Assembly (NCBI GenBank): GCA_009731375.1 | Contig: BJOX01000072.1 | Location: 862,113 to 883,474 of the forward strand | Source: Paulinella micropora | Taxonomy: Eukaryota; Cercozoa; Imbricatea; Euglyphida | Length of the DNA: 21,362 bases | Direction: 5' to 3' | Shown: piece after piece, positions 8,381 through 18,807 of the stretch | Layout: every line of letters begins with the position of its first letter | How positions within the stretch are numbered: position 1 is the first letter of the stretch | Made by a program: the position numbers and the translations under genes | The notes under the pieces: generated by a model | Databases searched by the model: none | Seen by the model: only the letters and a program-made list of their open reading frames with translations | What the model was told of the DNA's origin: nothing

Positions 8381-8500
8381 TATGTACATACATACATGCA
8401 TACATGCATAAATTCATACCATACATAATACATACATTCATACATACATGCATGTATGCATACACGTATGTATGCATGCATATTTATTTATGCATACAGG
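8381..8500. repeat. CATA/TATG mixed tetranucleotide tract
   Basis: ACATACATGC repeats turn into TATGCATGCATA near 8450, giving local self-complementarity. It lies in the presumed intron between the signal-peptide exon and the repeat exon of the FG-GAP gene. The remaining intron sequence to 8710 shows nothing else. Confidence 0.85.
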
Positions 8501-8710
8501 GTGCTGATTCGACCTCTCCCTCCCCTCGACCGACATCACAGGTACATATATCTGCATGTATGTATGCGAATCTGTATGTATAAATGTATTTCTATGCATT
8601 TTGCTTTTGTACAACAGTTTGCGAGAAGTAATCTTGCTTTGGGAAAGTGGAATCAGCATTCCTAGGTCATTTGTCTGTTAATGTATTTGCTGCGCCAGAT
8701 TATCTGACAG

Positions 8711-9400
8711 TTCGTCATCGGTGCGGGTGGCAACAATGGTTCCGCTTACGTACATAGCAGCAAGGATCGTAACACCAACCATGTCTTGAAATGGGTTGCA
8801 TTGCCAAGCGACGGTGCTGCAAATGATCAATTTGGCAGTTCGGTTGCTGCCAGCGGGAACTATGCGCTGGTTGGAGCTTTTGGAGACGATAACCAAGGTT
8901 CAACTCAGGCTCGGCCTACGTCTTTGACCTCTCCACTGGCCAGCAGCTTCGGAAGCTGTTGGCAAGCGACGGTCTTGCAGAGGACAGCTTTGCCTACTCG
9001 CTTGCTGCCAGCGGGAACTACCGGCTGGTCGGAGCTAACCGTACATACGACAAAGGTCCCGCGTCAGGCTCGGTCTACGTTTTCAATCTCTCCACTGGAC
9101 AGCAGCTCCGTAAGCTGATGGCAAGCGAAGGTTTTGATAGCGACTGGTTTGGCTACTCGGTTGCTGCCAGCGGGAACTACGGGCTCGTCGGAGCTTTATA
9201 CGATGACGACAAATGCTCCAACTCAGGCTCGGCCTACATCTTTGACCTCTCCACTGGACAGCAGCTCCGTAAGCTGTTGGCTAGCGACGGCGCTGGAGGT
9301 AACGGGTTTGGCACTTCGGTTACTGCCAGCGGGAAGTACGGGCTGGTCGGAGCTGGTTATACAACGACAAAGGTTTGAGCTCAGGCTCGGTCTACGTCTT
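8711..9400 (+). repeat. FG-GAP coding repeats, 159-bp period
   Basis: Four blades are recognisable. The segment starting CTCTCCACTGG recurs at 8929, 9088 and 9247 with exact 159-bp spacing, and at 9405 once the MITE is discounted (158 bp, a one-base loss). High nucleotide identity between blades points to recent duplication or gene conversion. Confidence 0.9.
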
Positions 9401-9553
9401 CACATAAAAGCATTCACGCTGCCAATTACCTAGGTAATTACCCTTGTTGTGGTTAGCTTCCCGGGGAAATTCCCTGAATTTCGGAATTTCCCCAGGAAGC
9501 TAACCACAACAAGGGTAATTACCTAGGTAATTGGCGGTGAATGCTTTTATGTG
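9401..9553. mobile_element. Foldback MITE copy 2 (TSD CTT)
   Basis: A 153-bp sibling of copy 1 with the same termini and centre. CTT is duplicated at 9398-9400 and 9554-9556. It sits inside an FG-GAP blade, and the two sides join seamlessly in that protein repeat, which fixes the insertion boundary exactly. Confidence 0.95.
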
Positions 9554-9654
9554 CTTCGACCTCTCCACTGGACAAAACTGACTGCAAGCGATGGCTCTGC
9601 TTATCAATTTTTTGGTGGTCGTTCGGTCGCCCTGGTTGCTGGTAGATAACTTTA

Positions 9655-10170
9655 TCATTACTATTATTATTATTATTATTTTTGAGGGAAATCCCGATGA
9701 AAAAACCTAGTCACACTTGCTAAACAGAGTTCCAGCCCAATGGCCTCAAGGCGTTAAACTGTGACGCCAACTCATAACCCTTTGGTGGTAGATGCTGGGG
9801 AGGAGGGTCGTTGCGCGCGTAAAAGATCTTAAACTCCGCATATGCTGGTTGATAGCCCAGGACCCAGCAGACACCAGATTGTTATGGGTGGGGTTTCGAG
9901 GCAGCTCTAGCAACCGCGCTTGGTGTATGCACTTGCACATTCGGTGACGTCTTGCAAGAGGTTGCTGGGACTGCGGAATAACCTCGGCTTAGTGCAGTCT
10001 TGCCCTCAGGAGCTCCATCGGTGGCCCCGATCATCAGGCGAGAGACTGACACGGGGGGGTGGAGGACCTCGAACAAGGGTATTGGAGGCTTATGTCCGTT
10101 GAGGATATGCCATTAGCTGCATCAGTACGCCTCAGATATAGTATTATTATTATTATTATTATTATTAACA
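9655..10170. other. Unclassified segment bracketed by ATT arrays
   Basis: About 460 bp of GC-richer unique sequence (9680-10138) lies between an ATT array at 9659-9679 and another at 10139-10168. No frame is convincing. The layout resembles a retroelement 3' end or SINE-like insertion with a simple-repeat tail, but no known head or reverse transcriptase motif is visible. Confidence 0.35.
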
Positions 10171-11940
10171 TTATTATCATTATTTTCATTTTCATTATTA
10201 TTATTATTTGTTTTGTTTGTTTTGTTTTTGCGTTTGGTGTGATATGAATGGTATCATTTGTTGCACATAACAACTTGAGCATCACTGTTTTGGGTCATCT
10301 GCAGATGCTCCAGATTAGAATTCGTGCAACTTGATCGTGTAGTCTGTGATCACTTTTATGTGCAGTGTTCTGATTTCCTTTTTTTTGGGGGGGGGGGGTG
10401 CCCTTTTCGTGCCCATACACACAGCTGCGGAATTGTTTCATTGGAGTGTTTTGACGCTTTTTACGAATGTGTATGCATGCATGTATGCATGTATGTATGT
10501 ATGTTTATGTGTATATTACTATGTATGCTTATATTTGTGCATGTACTGCTTGTTTGTATGTCGTCTTGTCTGCATTTGCAGCCATCATCGACACTTCGCC
10601 CTGGCCCTCCGAGATGTCCTCGCCCTCCCCCCACGGTTTTGCTCTCTGTCGAATGCACGTAGACACATATTCACATGCACAAGTACATACATAAGTGCTT
10701 CGTAGGCATTTGCAATCGATTCTGCTTCCTCGTCGGGGGTCTGCTTCGGGGGCCGGAACACCCGCACTCGTACGGGGAGACCGCGACGGAGAGTTGCCAG
10801 TCATTGGGAGAGAAAGTGGACGGGACAGGCTACCTTGTGAACTGGAGCTGCTGAAGGACGAAGACGACGACGAGGATGGCGATGTCAACGGCGGCAAAAG
10901 CGACGGGGCCTGCAACGGCGGCAAAACTGGAGATGCCGGAAGGACCGGCGGCGGGGCCTGCGTGGGGGGAGATACCACCGAGGTCGCGGAAATGGGGGGG
11001 AGACGAGTAGAGGGGAGAGGTCGTCACGAGTGGGGGATTGGCAAGACAGCGGAGAGTGGGATAGTAGACAGTGTAGCGGGCGTGAGTAGCACACTGGTAG
11101 GTAAAGGCGAGGTGCTGCTAAGTGCAGCACTATTAGATAGGGGTTGAGATCCTGTACAGCTCGCCGGGAGGGTCCCAGTTGCGGATAAGCTCGTGCTAGT
11201 ACCGGTCGGATCGTGTGGGATGGAGTCAACCGCCGTGACTGCTTTACGGGACAGGGAGACCGCCGTTTCTATCATCCGCTGTATTTCTGCCAACTGTTCT
11301 GGGGAGAGGCTTGATAGGGTTGACTTGGCGCCATGTTGTGCCACATTTCCAATTTCAAATTTGGACGAGTTGTCTGCTGGTTTGAGGCCTTGGTTTTGGT
11401 GGGAGCACTGGGGCAAGGGCAACGTTGACTCAGACTCAATGCCAGAAGTGTACGATAAGCTAGACGAGATCGATGAGCTAGACGAGCTTGATGACGAGTT
11501 CGAGTGAACAGAAGATGCAATATTGGTCGGTGCGTTTGCAAATCTCAGCTTCTTCTGCGACGGGGCATCATCCGTAAAGACTGTCGCATTGTGAAGACCT
11601 CCTAGAGCTGGGGTGGGGAGTGACTACGAGCACGTTTCGTCTGCTTAGGCTGGACATCAGGCTTCTCTTTCTTGTCGGAGGGTGCGTCGGTATCGAACTT
11701 GTCGAAGAGCGGGAAGGGACCAGCCGGTGTGGGAGAGAAGGATCGTTGTACGTTGCTTTGTGTAGGGTTACCTCCTCGACGGATTCATTGAGGGACTTGC
11801 AGGAAGTTGGCTAAGATCGCATGGTTAGCCGCATACGTATTGCGATGATAATTGATAGCAATCTTGAACACCTTCTGCACATCATTGCGGATAGTCGGAG
11901 TAGGCACTGGGATGTACGCAAACGCTATTGCAGCCTCAAG

Positions 11941-12003
11941 GGTAGATAGATAGATAGATATTAATAGATAGATAGATAGATAGATAGATAGAAAGATGGA
12001 TAG
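11941..12003. repeat. GATA array
   Basis: GATA tetranucleotides between two coding-like segments of the minus-strand gene, presumably intronic. Confidence 0.95.
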
Positions 12004-12034
12004 ATGAATTCACATTTCATATGCACATGTTTGC

Positions 12035-12161
12035 AGCAAGCCTCGCGGAGTTTGTTGGGGGGCGGGCAGGACGCAGCAGGTAAGGCGGGCAAGAAGCAGG
12101 GAGGGGGACTTGCTGGACCATCGTATAACAAAGACGAGACTGCCGACGCGAAACAACAGTG
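12035..12161 (+). CDS. Possible plus-strand terminal exon (Gly/Lys-rich)
   Basis: Behind a good acceptor (ATGTTTGCAG) a plus-strand frame runs open to a TGA ending about 12161. It is Gly/Ala/Lys-rich (AGKAGKKQGGGLAGPSYNKD). The minus-strand reading of the same stretch is poor in coding character. No partner exon is visible upstream, so this is weak. Confidence 0.2.
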
Positions 12162-12756
12162 AGAAAAACCATCTCCTGTAAGCAGCTTTACCTCGAGGTA
12201 ACTTCCGCTTGCCTCCTTTTGCATACGGTATATCTCGATGAGGAAAGAACGAGTGGACTAGTAAAGGTCACCAGAGGCCGATCGCAGCGGCGAGATGCGA
12301 AGCGAGAGGGTCGGTGCTGTGACTGAGATCATCGGGTCCGCATTGTCTATATAGAGGATATCCACAAACCGTCTGTATTCACCATAGTTGTCACCACGGA
12401 GGCACTCTCGGAAAAGTTTCATAATTTGGTCATGAGGACCAGCGGACAATAGAGCAGTTACTGGGCTGTTGTCGAGCATTTCCTGTAGACCAGGTTTCAT
12501 ATATATTGTTCCAGTTCTTCAACTGGCGGTCATATAGTTGCCGCCTCTTGACGAAAGAACATTCGCTGACCGGTATTCGGTAGTACATCGTTAAAGCTAT
12601 TGGTTTTCTTGGAAGAAAGGGAGCGAGGGTCGAACGATCGGTCCTTTTTTCGAGGCTCGCAGCCGCTCCGGCTTGCAAGTAACGACGTATCAAGGTTATT
12701 ATTTATCAATAAGATCTCTTCAAATTGATGTTAATATTAATAGTGATTATTGTAAG

Positions 12757-12809
12757 TGTGTGTGTGTGTGTGTGTGGGGGGGGGGGGGGGGNNNNNNNNN
12801 NNNNNNNNN
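12757..12809. other. GT repeat, poly-G and 18-base gap
   Basis: TG dinucleotides followed by a G run and N at 12792-12809. Poly-G beside a gap is a common assembly-end artefact. Confidence 0.95.
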
Positions 12810-12869
12810 GAGTTCAACCGCCAATATGAGCGGAGACCGCAGGCCGGCACGTAGCCAGCCAACTCAACA

Positions 12870-13120
12870 CACCCCGGAGACTCTGCCACTGTGCAGCCGA
12901 GGACATGCAAGTTGCAAAATCAACTATCAGACTCAAATTAAGAACCAGAATTCAAAAATTAGTTTGCCTCTAACTGCTATATCCGTCCGCAAAATCAGTA
13001 AAATTTTCGCGAAATGTTACCGTTGAATTACACTAATTTGAATGCTGGTTCTTGCTTTATATCTGATGGTTGACTTTGCCACTTGACATGTCCTCAGCTG
13101 TACTGGCGACCGTCTCTTTC
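12870..13120. repeat. Imperfect inverted repeat, long arms
   Basis: The left arm (about 12870-12970) and the reverse complement of the right arm (about 13022-13120) align with several blocks in the same order: GAGGACATG, CAAGT.GCAAA.TCAAC.ATCAGA, AAGAACCAG, ATTCAAA..TTAGT. The loop is about 50 bp. It resembles an old foldback element. The stretch 13121-13460 shows no gene, only a 16-bp palindrome. Confidence 0.75.
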
Positions 13121-13354
13121 CAAAAGCAACTTTTTGAAAGGAGCGAGCAAGGACACTTGAGGTCCCGCAACCCTCTAGTCTTTTCCCAACGAAAATCTAT
13201 TCAAGCCTCCTTGTCTCACATTAGGCCGAAGTAATAAGTGCTGCGACACCTACGCCTACCTAACCCCTCAAGCAGCGGAGCCCAACCCTAGAGCCGAGCT
13301 GACTCTTGCATTACCACAAAAACAAGGAATTTTCGCATTCAGGACACTCCCCAA

Positions 13355-13370
13355 ACGCAAATATTTGCGT
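13355..13370. other. Perfect 16-bp palindrome
   Basis: ACGCAAATATTTGCGT reads the same on both strands, in otherwise unique sequence. It could be a protein-binding site or chance. Confidence 0.9.
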
Positions 13371-13496
13371 GAATTCCAACAAAATTTTATCAGCATCAAC
13401 ATCGAGTCTGGGGCTAGCCACCCTGCAAATATGAGCTCCCAACTTCTCCTGGTTCACACAAACCATGATTTATAGGGACAGGGGTGCCGAAGCGGT

Positions 13497-13543
13497 GGGG
13501 GGGCGGGGGGGGGGGGGGGGGGGAGGGGAGGGGNNNNNNNNNN
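13497..13543. other. Poly-G run and 10-base gap
   Basis: Some 35 bases of almost pure G end in N at 13534-13543. Confidence 0.96.
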
Positions 13544-13604
13544 CTCGATCACGGGGCCGTGCACCCAACGACCTGCCTAATGCCTCAGAAAAGCCCAGAA
13601 CACT

Positions 13605-13605
<1 letters not shown>

Positions 13606-13643
<38 letters not shown>

Positions 13644-13909
13644 GCGGTTGTGGTTGTTGCGGTTGTGGTTGTTGTGGTTGTCGTTGTTGTTGTTGTTGCT
13701 GTTGTTGTCGTTGTTGTTGCGGTTGTTGTTGTTGATGTTATTGTTGCTGTTGTTGTTGTTGTTCTTGTTGTTGTTCTTGTTGTTGTTCTTGTTGTTGTTC
13801 TTGTTGTTGTTCTTGTTGTTGTTCTTGTTGTTGTTGTTGTTGTTGTTGTTGTGGCTAGTGTTGTTGTTGTTGTTGTGGCTGTTGTTGTTGTTGTGGTTGT
13901 TGTGGTTGA

Positions 13910-13948
<39 letters not shown>

Positions 13949-14470
13949 GGTTGTTGTTGTGGTTGTGGTTGTTGTTGTGNNNNNNNNNNTGTTGTGGTTG
14001 TTGTTGTTATGGTTGTTGTTGTTGTGGTTGTTGTTGTTGTGGTTATTGTTGTGGTTGTTGTGGTTGTTGTTGTTGTTGTTGTTGTTCTTCTTCTTCTTCT
14101 TCTTCTTCTTCTTCTTCTTCTTCTTCTTCTTCTTCTTCTTCTTCTTCTTCTTCTTCTTCTTCTTCTTCTTCTTCTTCTTCTTCTTTTTCTTCTTTTTCTT
14201 CTTCTTGTTGTTGTTGGTGGTGTTGTTTTTGTTGCTGTTGTTGTTGTTGTGGTTGTTGTCGTGGTTGTTGTTGTTGTTGTTGTTGTGGTTGTGGTTGTTA
14301 TTGTTGTTGCTGTTGTTGTTGTTGTTGTTGTTGTGGTTGTTATTGTTGTTGTTGTTGGTGTTGTTGTTGGTGTTATTGTTGTTGTGGTTGTTCTTGTTAT
14401 TGTTGTTGTGGTTGTTGTCGTGGTTGTTGTGGTTGTTGTTGTTATGGTTGTGGTTGTTGTTGTTGTTGAT
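13606..14470. repeat. TTG array with an embedded TTC block and a gap
   Basis: TTG triplets with TGG, TCG and TTC variants, a regular 15-base higher-order unit at about 13762-13830, a gap at 13980-13989, and about 120 bases of TTC at 14085-14205. The long Leu, Val, Cys and Ser frames across it are repeat translations. Confidence 0.97.
14085..14205. repeat. TTC (GAA) triplet tract
   Basis: About 40 consecutive TTC triplets with minor TTT interruptions. GAA/TTC tracts of this length are known to form triplex structures. Confidence 0.96.
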
Positions 14471-14500
14471 GATGATGTTTGCTTAAGGCCCAGAACGCCC

Positions 14501-15628
14501 TGCGATAACTGCTCATACCATGGTCCTATGTATGTATGTATGCATGTATGTCAGTCTGTCTGTCTGTATGTACATGTCTGTACATGTGTGTAGGTATGTA
14601 TGTATGTATGTATGTATATACTCTGCGATAACTCCTCATACCATGGTCCTATGTATATATGTATGTATGTATGTATGTATGTACATGTCTGTACATGTCT
14701 GTACATGTATGTATGTATGTATGTATGTATGTATGTATGTACATGTATGAATATGGTCTACGATAAATCCTCATACGATGGTTACATGTATGTATGTATG
14801 TATGTATGTATGTATATATGTATGTACATGTATGTATGTATGTGTGTATGTATGTATGTATGTATATACTCTGCGATAACTTCTCATACCATGGTCCTAT
14901 GTATGTATGTATGTATGTACATGTATGTATGTATGTATGTATGTATGTATATACTCTGCGATAACTCCTCATAAGATGGTCCTATGTATGTATGTATGTA
15001 TGTATGTATGTATTTATGTATGTATGTACATGTATGTATGTATGTATGTATGTATGTGTGTGTATGTATGTATGTATGTATGTATGTATATACTCTGCGA
15101 TAACTCCTCAAACGATGGTCCTATGCATGTATGCATGTATGCATGTATGTAATATACTCTGCGATAACTCCTCATACGATGGTCCTATGTATGTATGTAT
15201 GTATGTATGTATGCACATGTATGTATGTATGTATGTATGTATGTATGTGTGCATATATGTATGTATGTATGTAATATACTCTGCGATAACTCCTCATACG
15301 ATGCTCCTATGTATGTATGTATGTATGTATGTATGTATGTATGTATGTGTATTTATGTATGTATGTATGTATGTATATACTCTGCGATAACTCCTCATGC
15401 GATGCTCCTATGTATGTATGTATGTATGTATGTATATACTCTGCGATAACTCCTCATACGATGGTCCTATGTATGTATGTATGTATGTATGTGTGTATGT
15501 ATGTATGTATGTATGTATATACTCTGCGATAACTCCTCATACGATGGTCCTATGTATGTATGTCTGTATGTATGTTGTATGTATGTATGTATGTATGCAT
15601 GTAAATTGTATGTATGTATGTATGCATG

Positions 15629-15665
<37 letters not shown>

Positions 15666-16101
15666 TGTATGTATGTATGCATGTATGTATGTATGTATGT
15701 ATGCATGTATGTATGTATGCATGTATGCATGTATGTGTATGTATGTATGTATGTATGCATGTATGTATGTATGTATGTATGTATGTATGTTGTATGTATG
15801 TACGTACGTATGTATGTATGTATGTATATATGTATGTATGTACGCAAATGTATGTATGTGTATGTATGTATGTATGTATGTATGTATGTATATGTATGTA
15901 TGTATGTATGTATGCATGTATGTATGCATGTATGTATGTATGTATGTATGTATATATGTATGTATGCATGTATGTATGTATGTATGTATGTATGTATGTA
16001 CGCAAATGTATGTATGTGTATGTATGTATTGTATGTATGCATGTATGTATGTATATGTATGTATGTATGTATGTATGTATGCATGTATGCATGTATATAT
16101 G

Positions 16102-16132
<31 letters not shown>

Positions 16133-16640
16133 ATATGTATGTATGCATGCATGTGTTAATGTATGTATGTATGTATGTATGTATGCATGTATGTACGCAC
16201 ATGTATGTATGTGTATGTATGTATGTATGTACGCACATGTATGTATGTGTATGTATGTATGTATGTACGCACATGCATGTATGTATGTATGTATACGTAT
16301 GTATGTATGTATGTATGTATGTTAACCTGCACATTTTCCCACGACCATGTAGAAACGCCTATAGATGTATGTATGTATGTATGTATGTATGTATATATGT
16401 ATGTATATATGTATGTATGTATGTATACCTTGACTATGACTGTCAGCACTTTGAGTAGAATGTCCTGTATATATGTATGTATGTATTTATGTATGTAGGT
16501 ATGTATGTATGTATGTATGTATGTATGTATGTATGTATGCAGGTAGGTAGGTATGTAGGTAGGTAGGTATGTATGTATGCATTCATGTATGTATGTATGT
16601 ATGCATGCATGCATGTATGTACATACATACATACATACAT
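14501..16640. repeat. TATG array with 11 copies of a 33-bp block
   Basis: The block CTCTGCGATAACTCCTCATA + CGATGGTCCTATG starts at about 14501 (partial), 14621, 14757 (diverged), 14869, 14954, 15093, 15157, 15279, 15380, 15439 and 15522. Variable TATG tracts separate the copies. After 15554 the array continues as TATG with TGCA, TACG and TGCAAATG variants and no further blocks. A short unique island lies at 16324-16365. Confidence 0.95.
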
Positions 16641-16745
16641 ACATCCATCCATCCATCCATCCATCCATACATACATACATACATACATACATTCATACCT
16701 GTACATACGGCCTCTTGACCTAGATAGACATACATACATACATAT
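16616..16745. repeat. Strand switch of the tetranucleotide array
   Basis: TATG repeats change to their complement ACAT at about 16620, through GCATGCATGTATGTACATAC. The two sides are mutually complementary over at least 40 bases, forming a large potential hairpin. Confidence 0.93.
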
Positions 16746-16865
16746 GTTTACTATGATAGATAATATTATATATATATATATATAATATATAATATGCATA
16801 TAATAATTATGATGTAAAAACCGGAACCCATACATATATATATATATATATAGAAACGTCTCAAA

Positions 16866-16894
<29 letters not shown>

Positions 16895-16899
<5 letters not shown>

Positions 16900-17015
16900 C
16901 TAGTGGTATGTAGAATTAGCTCTGGCGTGATATATACATACATACTGTATTACCCATACATACATATATATATACATATATATATATAATATGTATATAT
17001 ATATATGTATATATG

Positions 17016-17065
<50 letters not shown>

Positions 17066-17241
17066 ATAGATATAATGTATGCAACTGAATGTGGAGTGAT
17101 ATGTAGCAATAGCTCTGGCTTGATATATGCATACATATATACATACATAATTTGTAATTGTATATATATATATGTATATATATATATAAATATATGTATA
17201 TATATATGTGTGTGTGTGTGTGATATGTTTATATATCTATC

Positions 17242-17276
<35 letters not shown>

Positions 17277-17413
17277 TTGATAGATATAATGTATGTAACT
17301 GAATGTGGAGTGATATGTAGCACTAGCTTTGGCTTGATATATGCAGACATATATACATCATATATATATATGCATAATTATAATTGTAAATATATATATA
17401 TATATATACATAC

Positions 17414-17460
<47 letters not shown>

Positions 17461-17467
17461 ATATGTT

Positions 17468-17517
<50 letters not shown>

Positions 17518-17727
17518 GATAGATATAATGTATGTAACTGAATGTGGAGTGATTAATATGTAGCAATAGCTCTGGCTTGATATATGCATACATACATATT
17601 GTATATATATGCATATATACTGATAGATGTAATGTATAAAATTGCCTGTCCAGTGATATGCAGCATTAGCTCTGGCTTGATATATGCACACATACATACA
17701 TACATACATACATTACATATGTATATA

Positions 17728-17759
<32 letters not shown>

Positions 17760-18600
17760 TTACATATTTCATTTACATGCATGATCTCTGGGTCGATATA
17801 TGCATACATATATACATCATATATATACATACATGATGTTATGTATGTGCATATATATAATCATATCTGATGTATATAATTCCTTGTCGAGTCATAACAT
17901 ATATACATCATATATATTGTATATATATGCATATATATGATAGATGTAATATATAGAATGGCTTGTCGAGTGATATGCAGCATGATCTCTGGCTGTATAT
18001 ATATATATACATATATACATCATATATACATAAATATTGTATATACATGCATATATACGATAAGTGGAATGTATGTACCTGAATGTCGAGTGATATATAG
18101 CACTAGCTCTGGCTTGATGTATATCACATGAAAGCATACAATGGTAATTACCCTGGTTATTACCCTAAATGTGGTCAACTTCCCGGAAAGTTTTTAAAAT
18201 TTTCTAAATTTCAAAATTTACATGTGGTCAAGCCCGGAAATGTGGTAAAAACCATGGTAATTACTATTGTATGCTTTCATGTGTATATGCATACATGTAT
18301 ACATCACATATACATGCATATTGCATATATATACATTATCTCTGGGTTGATATATGCATACATATATACATCATATATATACATACATATTGTATATATA
18401 TGCATATATATGATAGATGTAATATATAGAATGGCTTGCCGAGTGATATGCAGCATACATACATACATACATACATACATACATGCATACATTATCTCTG
18501 GCTTGATGTATGCATACATATATACATACATACATACATAGATATTGTATATATATTCATATATATAATAGATATAATGTATGTACCTGAATGTTGAGTG
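16895..18600. repeat. Tandem family A: about 60-bp core in AT repeats
   Basis: A core with GATAGATATAATGTATG, GTGATATGTAGCA and TAGCTCTGGCTTGATATATG recurs, complete or partial, near 16895, 17062, 17277, 17517, 17621, 17780, 17938, 18057, 18330, 18412, 18488 and 18568. Copies are separated by variable TA/TATG tracts. The short reading frames in it are not genes. Confidence 0.88.
18125..18283. mobile_element. Foldback MITE copy 3, diverged (TSD TAT)
   Basis: A 159-bp inverted repeat, CACATGAAAGCATAC to GTATGCTTTCATGTG, with internal GGTAATTACC segments like copies 1 and 2 but a different AT-rich centre. TAT flanks it at 18122-18124 and 18284-18286 (the AT context would also allow TATAT). It is inserted within tandem family A. 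Confidence 0.88.
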
Positions 18601-18773
18601 ATAGATAGACAGATAGATAGATAGACAGATAGAATGATATATTGATAGATAGACAGATTGATAGATAGACAGATAGACAGATAGATAGATAGATAGATAG
18701 ATAGATCGATCGATCGATAGATAGATAGATATATAGATAGATAGATAGATAGATAGACAGATAGATCGATAGA

Positions 18774-18805
<32 letters not shown>

Positions 18806-18807
18806 TA
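18600..18807. repeat. GATA/GACA array
   Basis: GATA tetranucleotides with GACA and GATC variants, directly abutting the 285-bp repeat that starts at 18808. Confidence 0.96.

Larger units (their letters stand above)
8062..9649 (+). pseudogene. Secreted FG-GAP / beta-propeller repeat protein, disrupted
   Basis: The ATG at 8062 opens a 27-codon segment with a good signal peptide (MAIWTFLIALAVGTVSW). After an intron, an exon begins at 8711 behind an acceptor (TCTGACAG, with an in-frame TGA just upstream) and encodes repeats of the type FG.SVAASGNYALVGA, GSAYVFDLSTG, QQLRKL.ASDG. These are FG-GAP blades as in integrin-alpha-like propellers; such secreted proteins usually act in adhesion or ligand binding. 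The repeat period is 159 bp (53 residues) between 8929, 9088 and 9247. Frame breaks occur near 8897-8905, 9360-9366 and 9567-9590. MITEs interrupt it at 8141-8291 and 9401-9553; removing the second with one target copy restores GSVYVFDLSTG. The exon 1 donor is not resolved. Pseudogene status is inferred from the combined damage. Confidence 0.85.
10690..12690 (-). pseudogene. Unrecognised Ser/Pro-rich protein gene, frame-broken
   Basis: A chain of coding-like minus-strand segments. The N-terminal part has an ATG at 12588 (YYRIPVSECSFVKRRQLYD), continues after an AT-slip near 12505 into QEMLDNSPVTALL and FVDILYIDNADP (to 12258). After a GATA-containing intron comes 11937-11785 (IPVPTPTIRNDVQKVFKIA and YAANHAILANFLQ). 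Then a basic segment (KKEKPDVQPKQTKRARSHSP, near 11690-11620), a Ser-rich stretch with LSPEQLAEIQRMIETAV (11560-11020), and a Pro/Ser tail ending in EEAESIANAYEAL near 10720. Segments change frame at about 12505, 11795, 11615 and 10745, some at C runs. I do not recognise the family; a retroelement gag-like or host protein are both possible. The frame breaks may be decay or assembly indels. Confidence 0.45.

Noticed and set aside
9882-10102. Short frames on both strands in the ATT-bracketed segment
   Set aside because: The frames overlap each other on opposite strands and none has a recognisable motif.
10695-11147. A 150-residue plus frame rich in Gly, Arg and Asp
   Set aside because: It is the complement of the Ser/Pro-rich minus-strand segment, which is better supported by its continuity with other minus-strand segments.
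13465-14593. Long Leu, Val, Cys and Ser frames
   Set aside because: Translations of TTG and TTC triplets across two assembly gaps.
14501-15554. CRISPR-like alternation of conserved blocks and spacers
   Set aside because: The spacers are simple TATG repeats rather than unique sequences, and the setting is eukaryotic with no cas genes.
14520-16692. Long reading frames of Met-Tyr-Val-Cys or His-Thr-Tyr-Ile repeats on both strands
   Set aside because: They are translations of the TATG/ACAT tetranucleotide, open in all frames on both strands, with no splice or start context.
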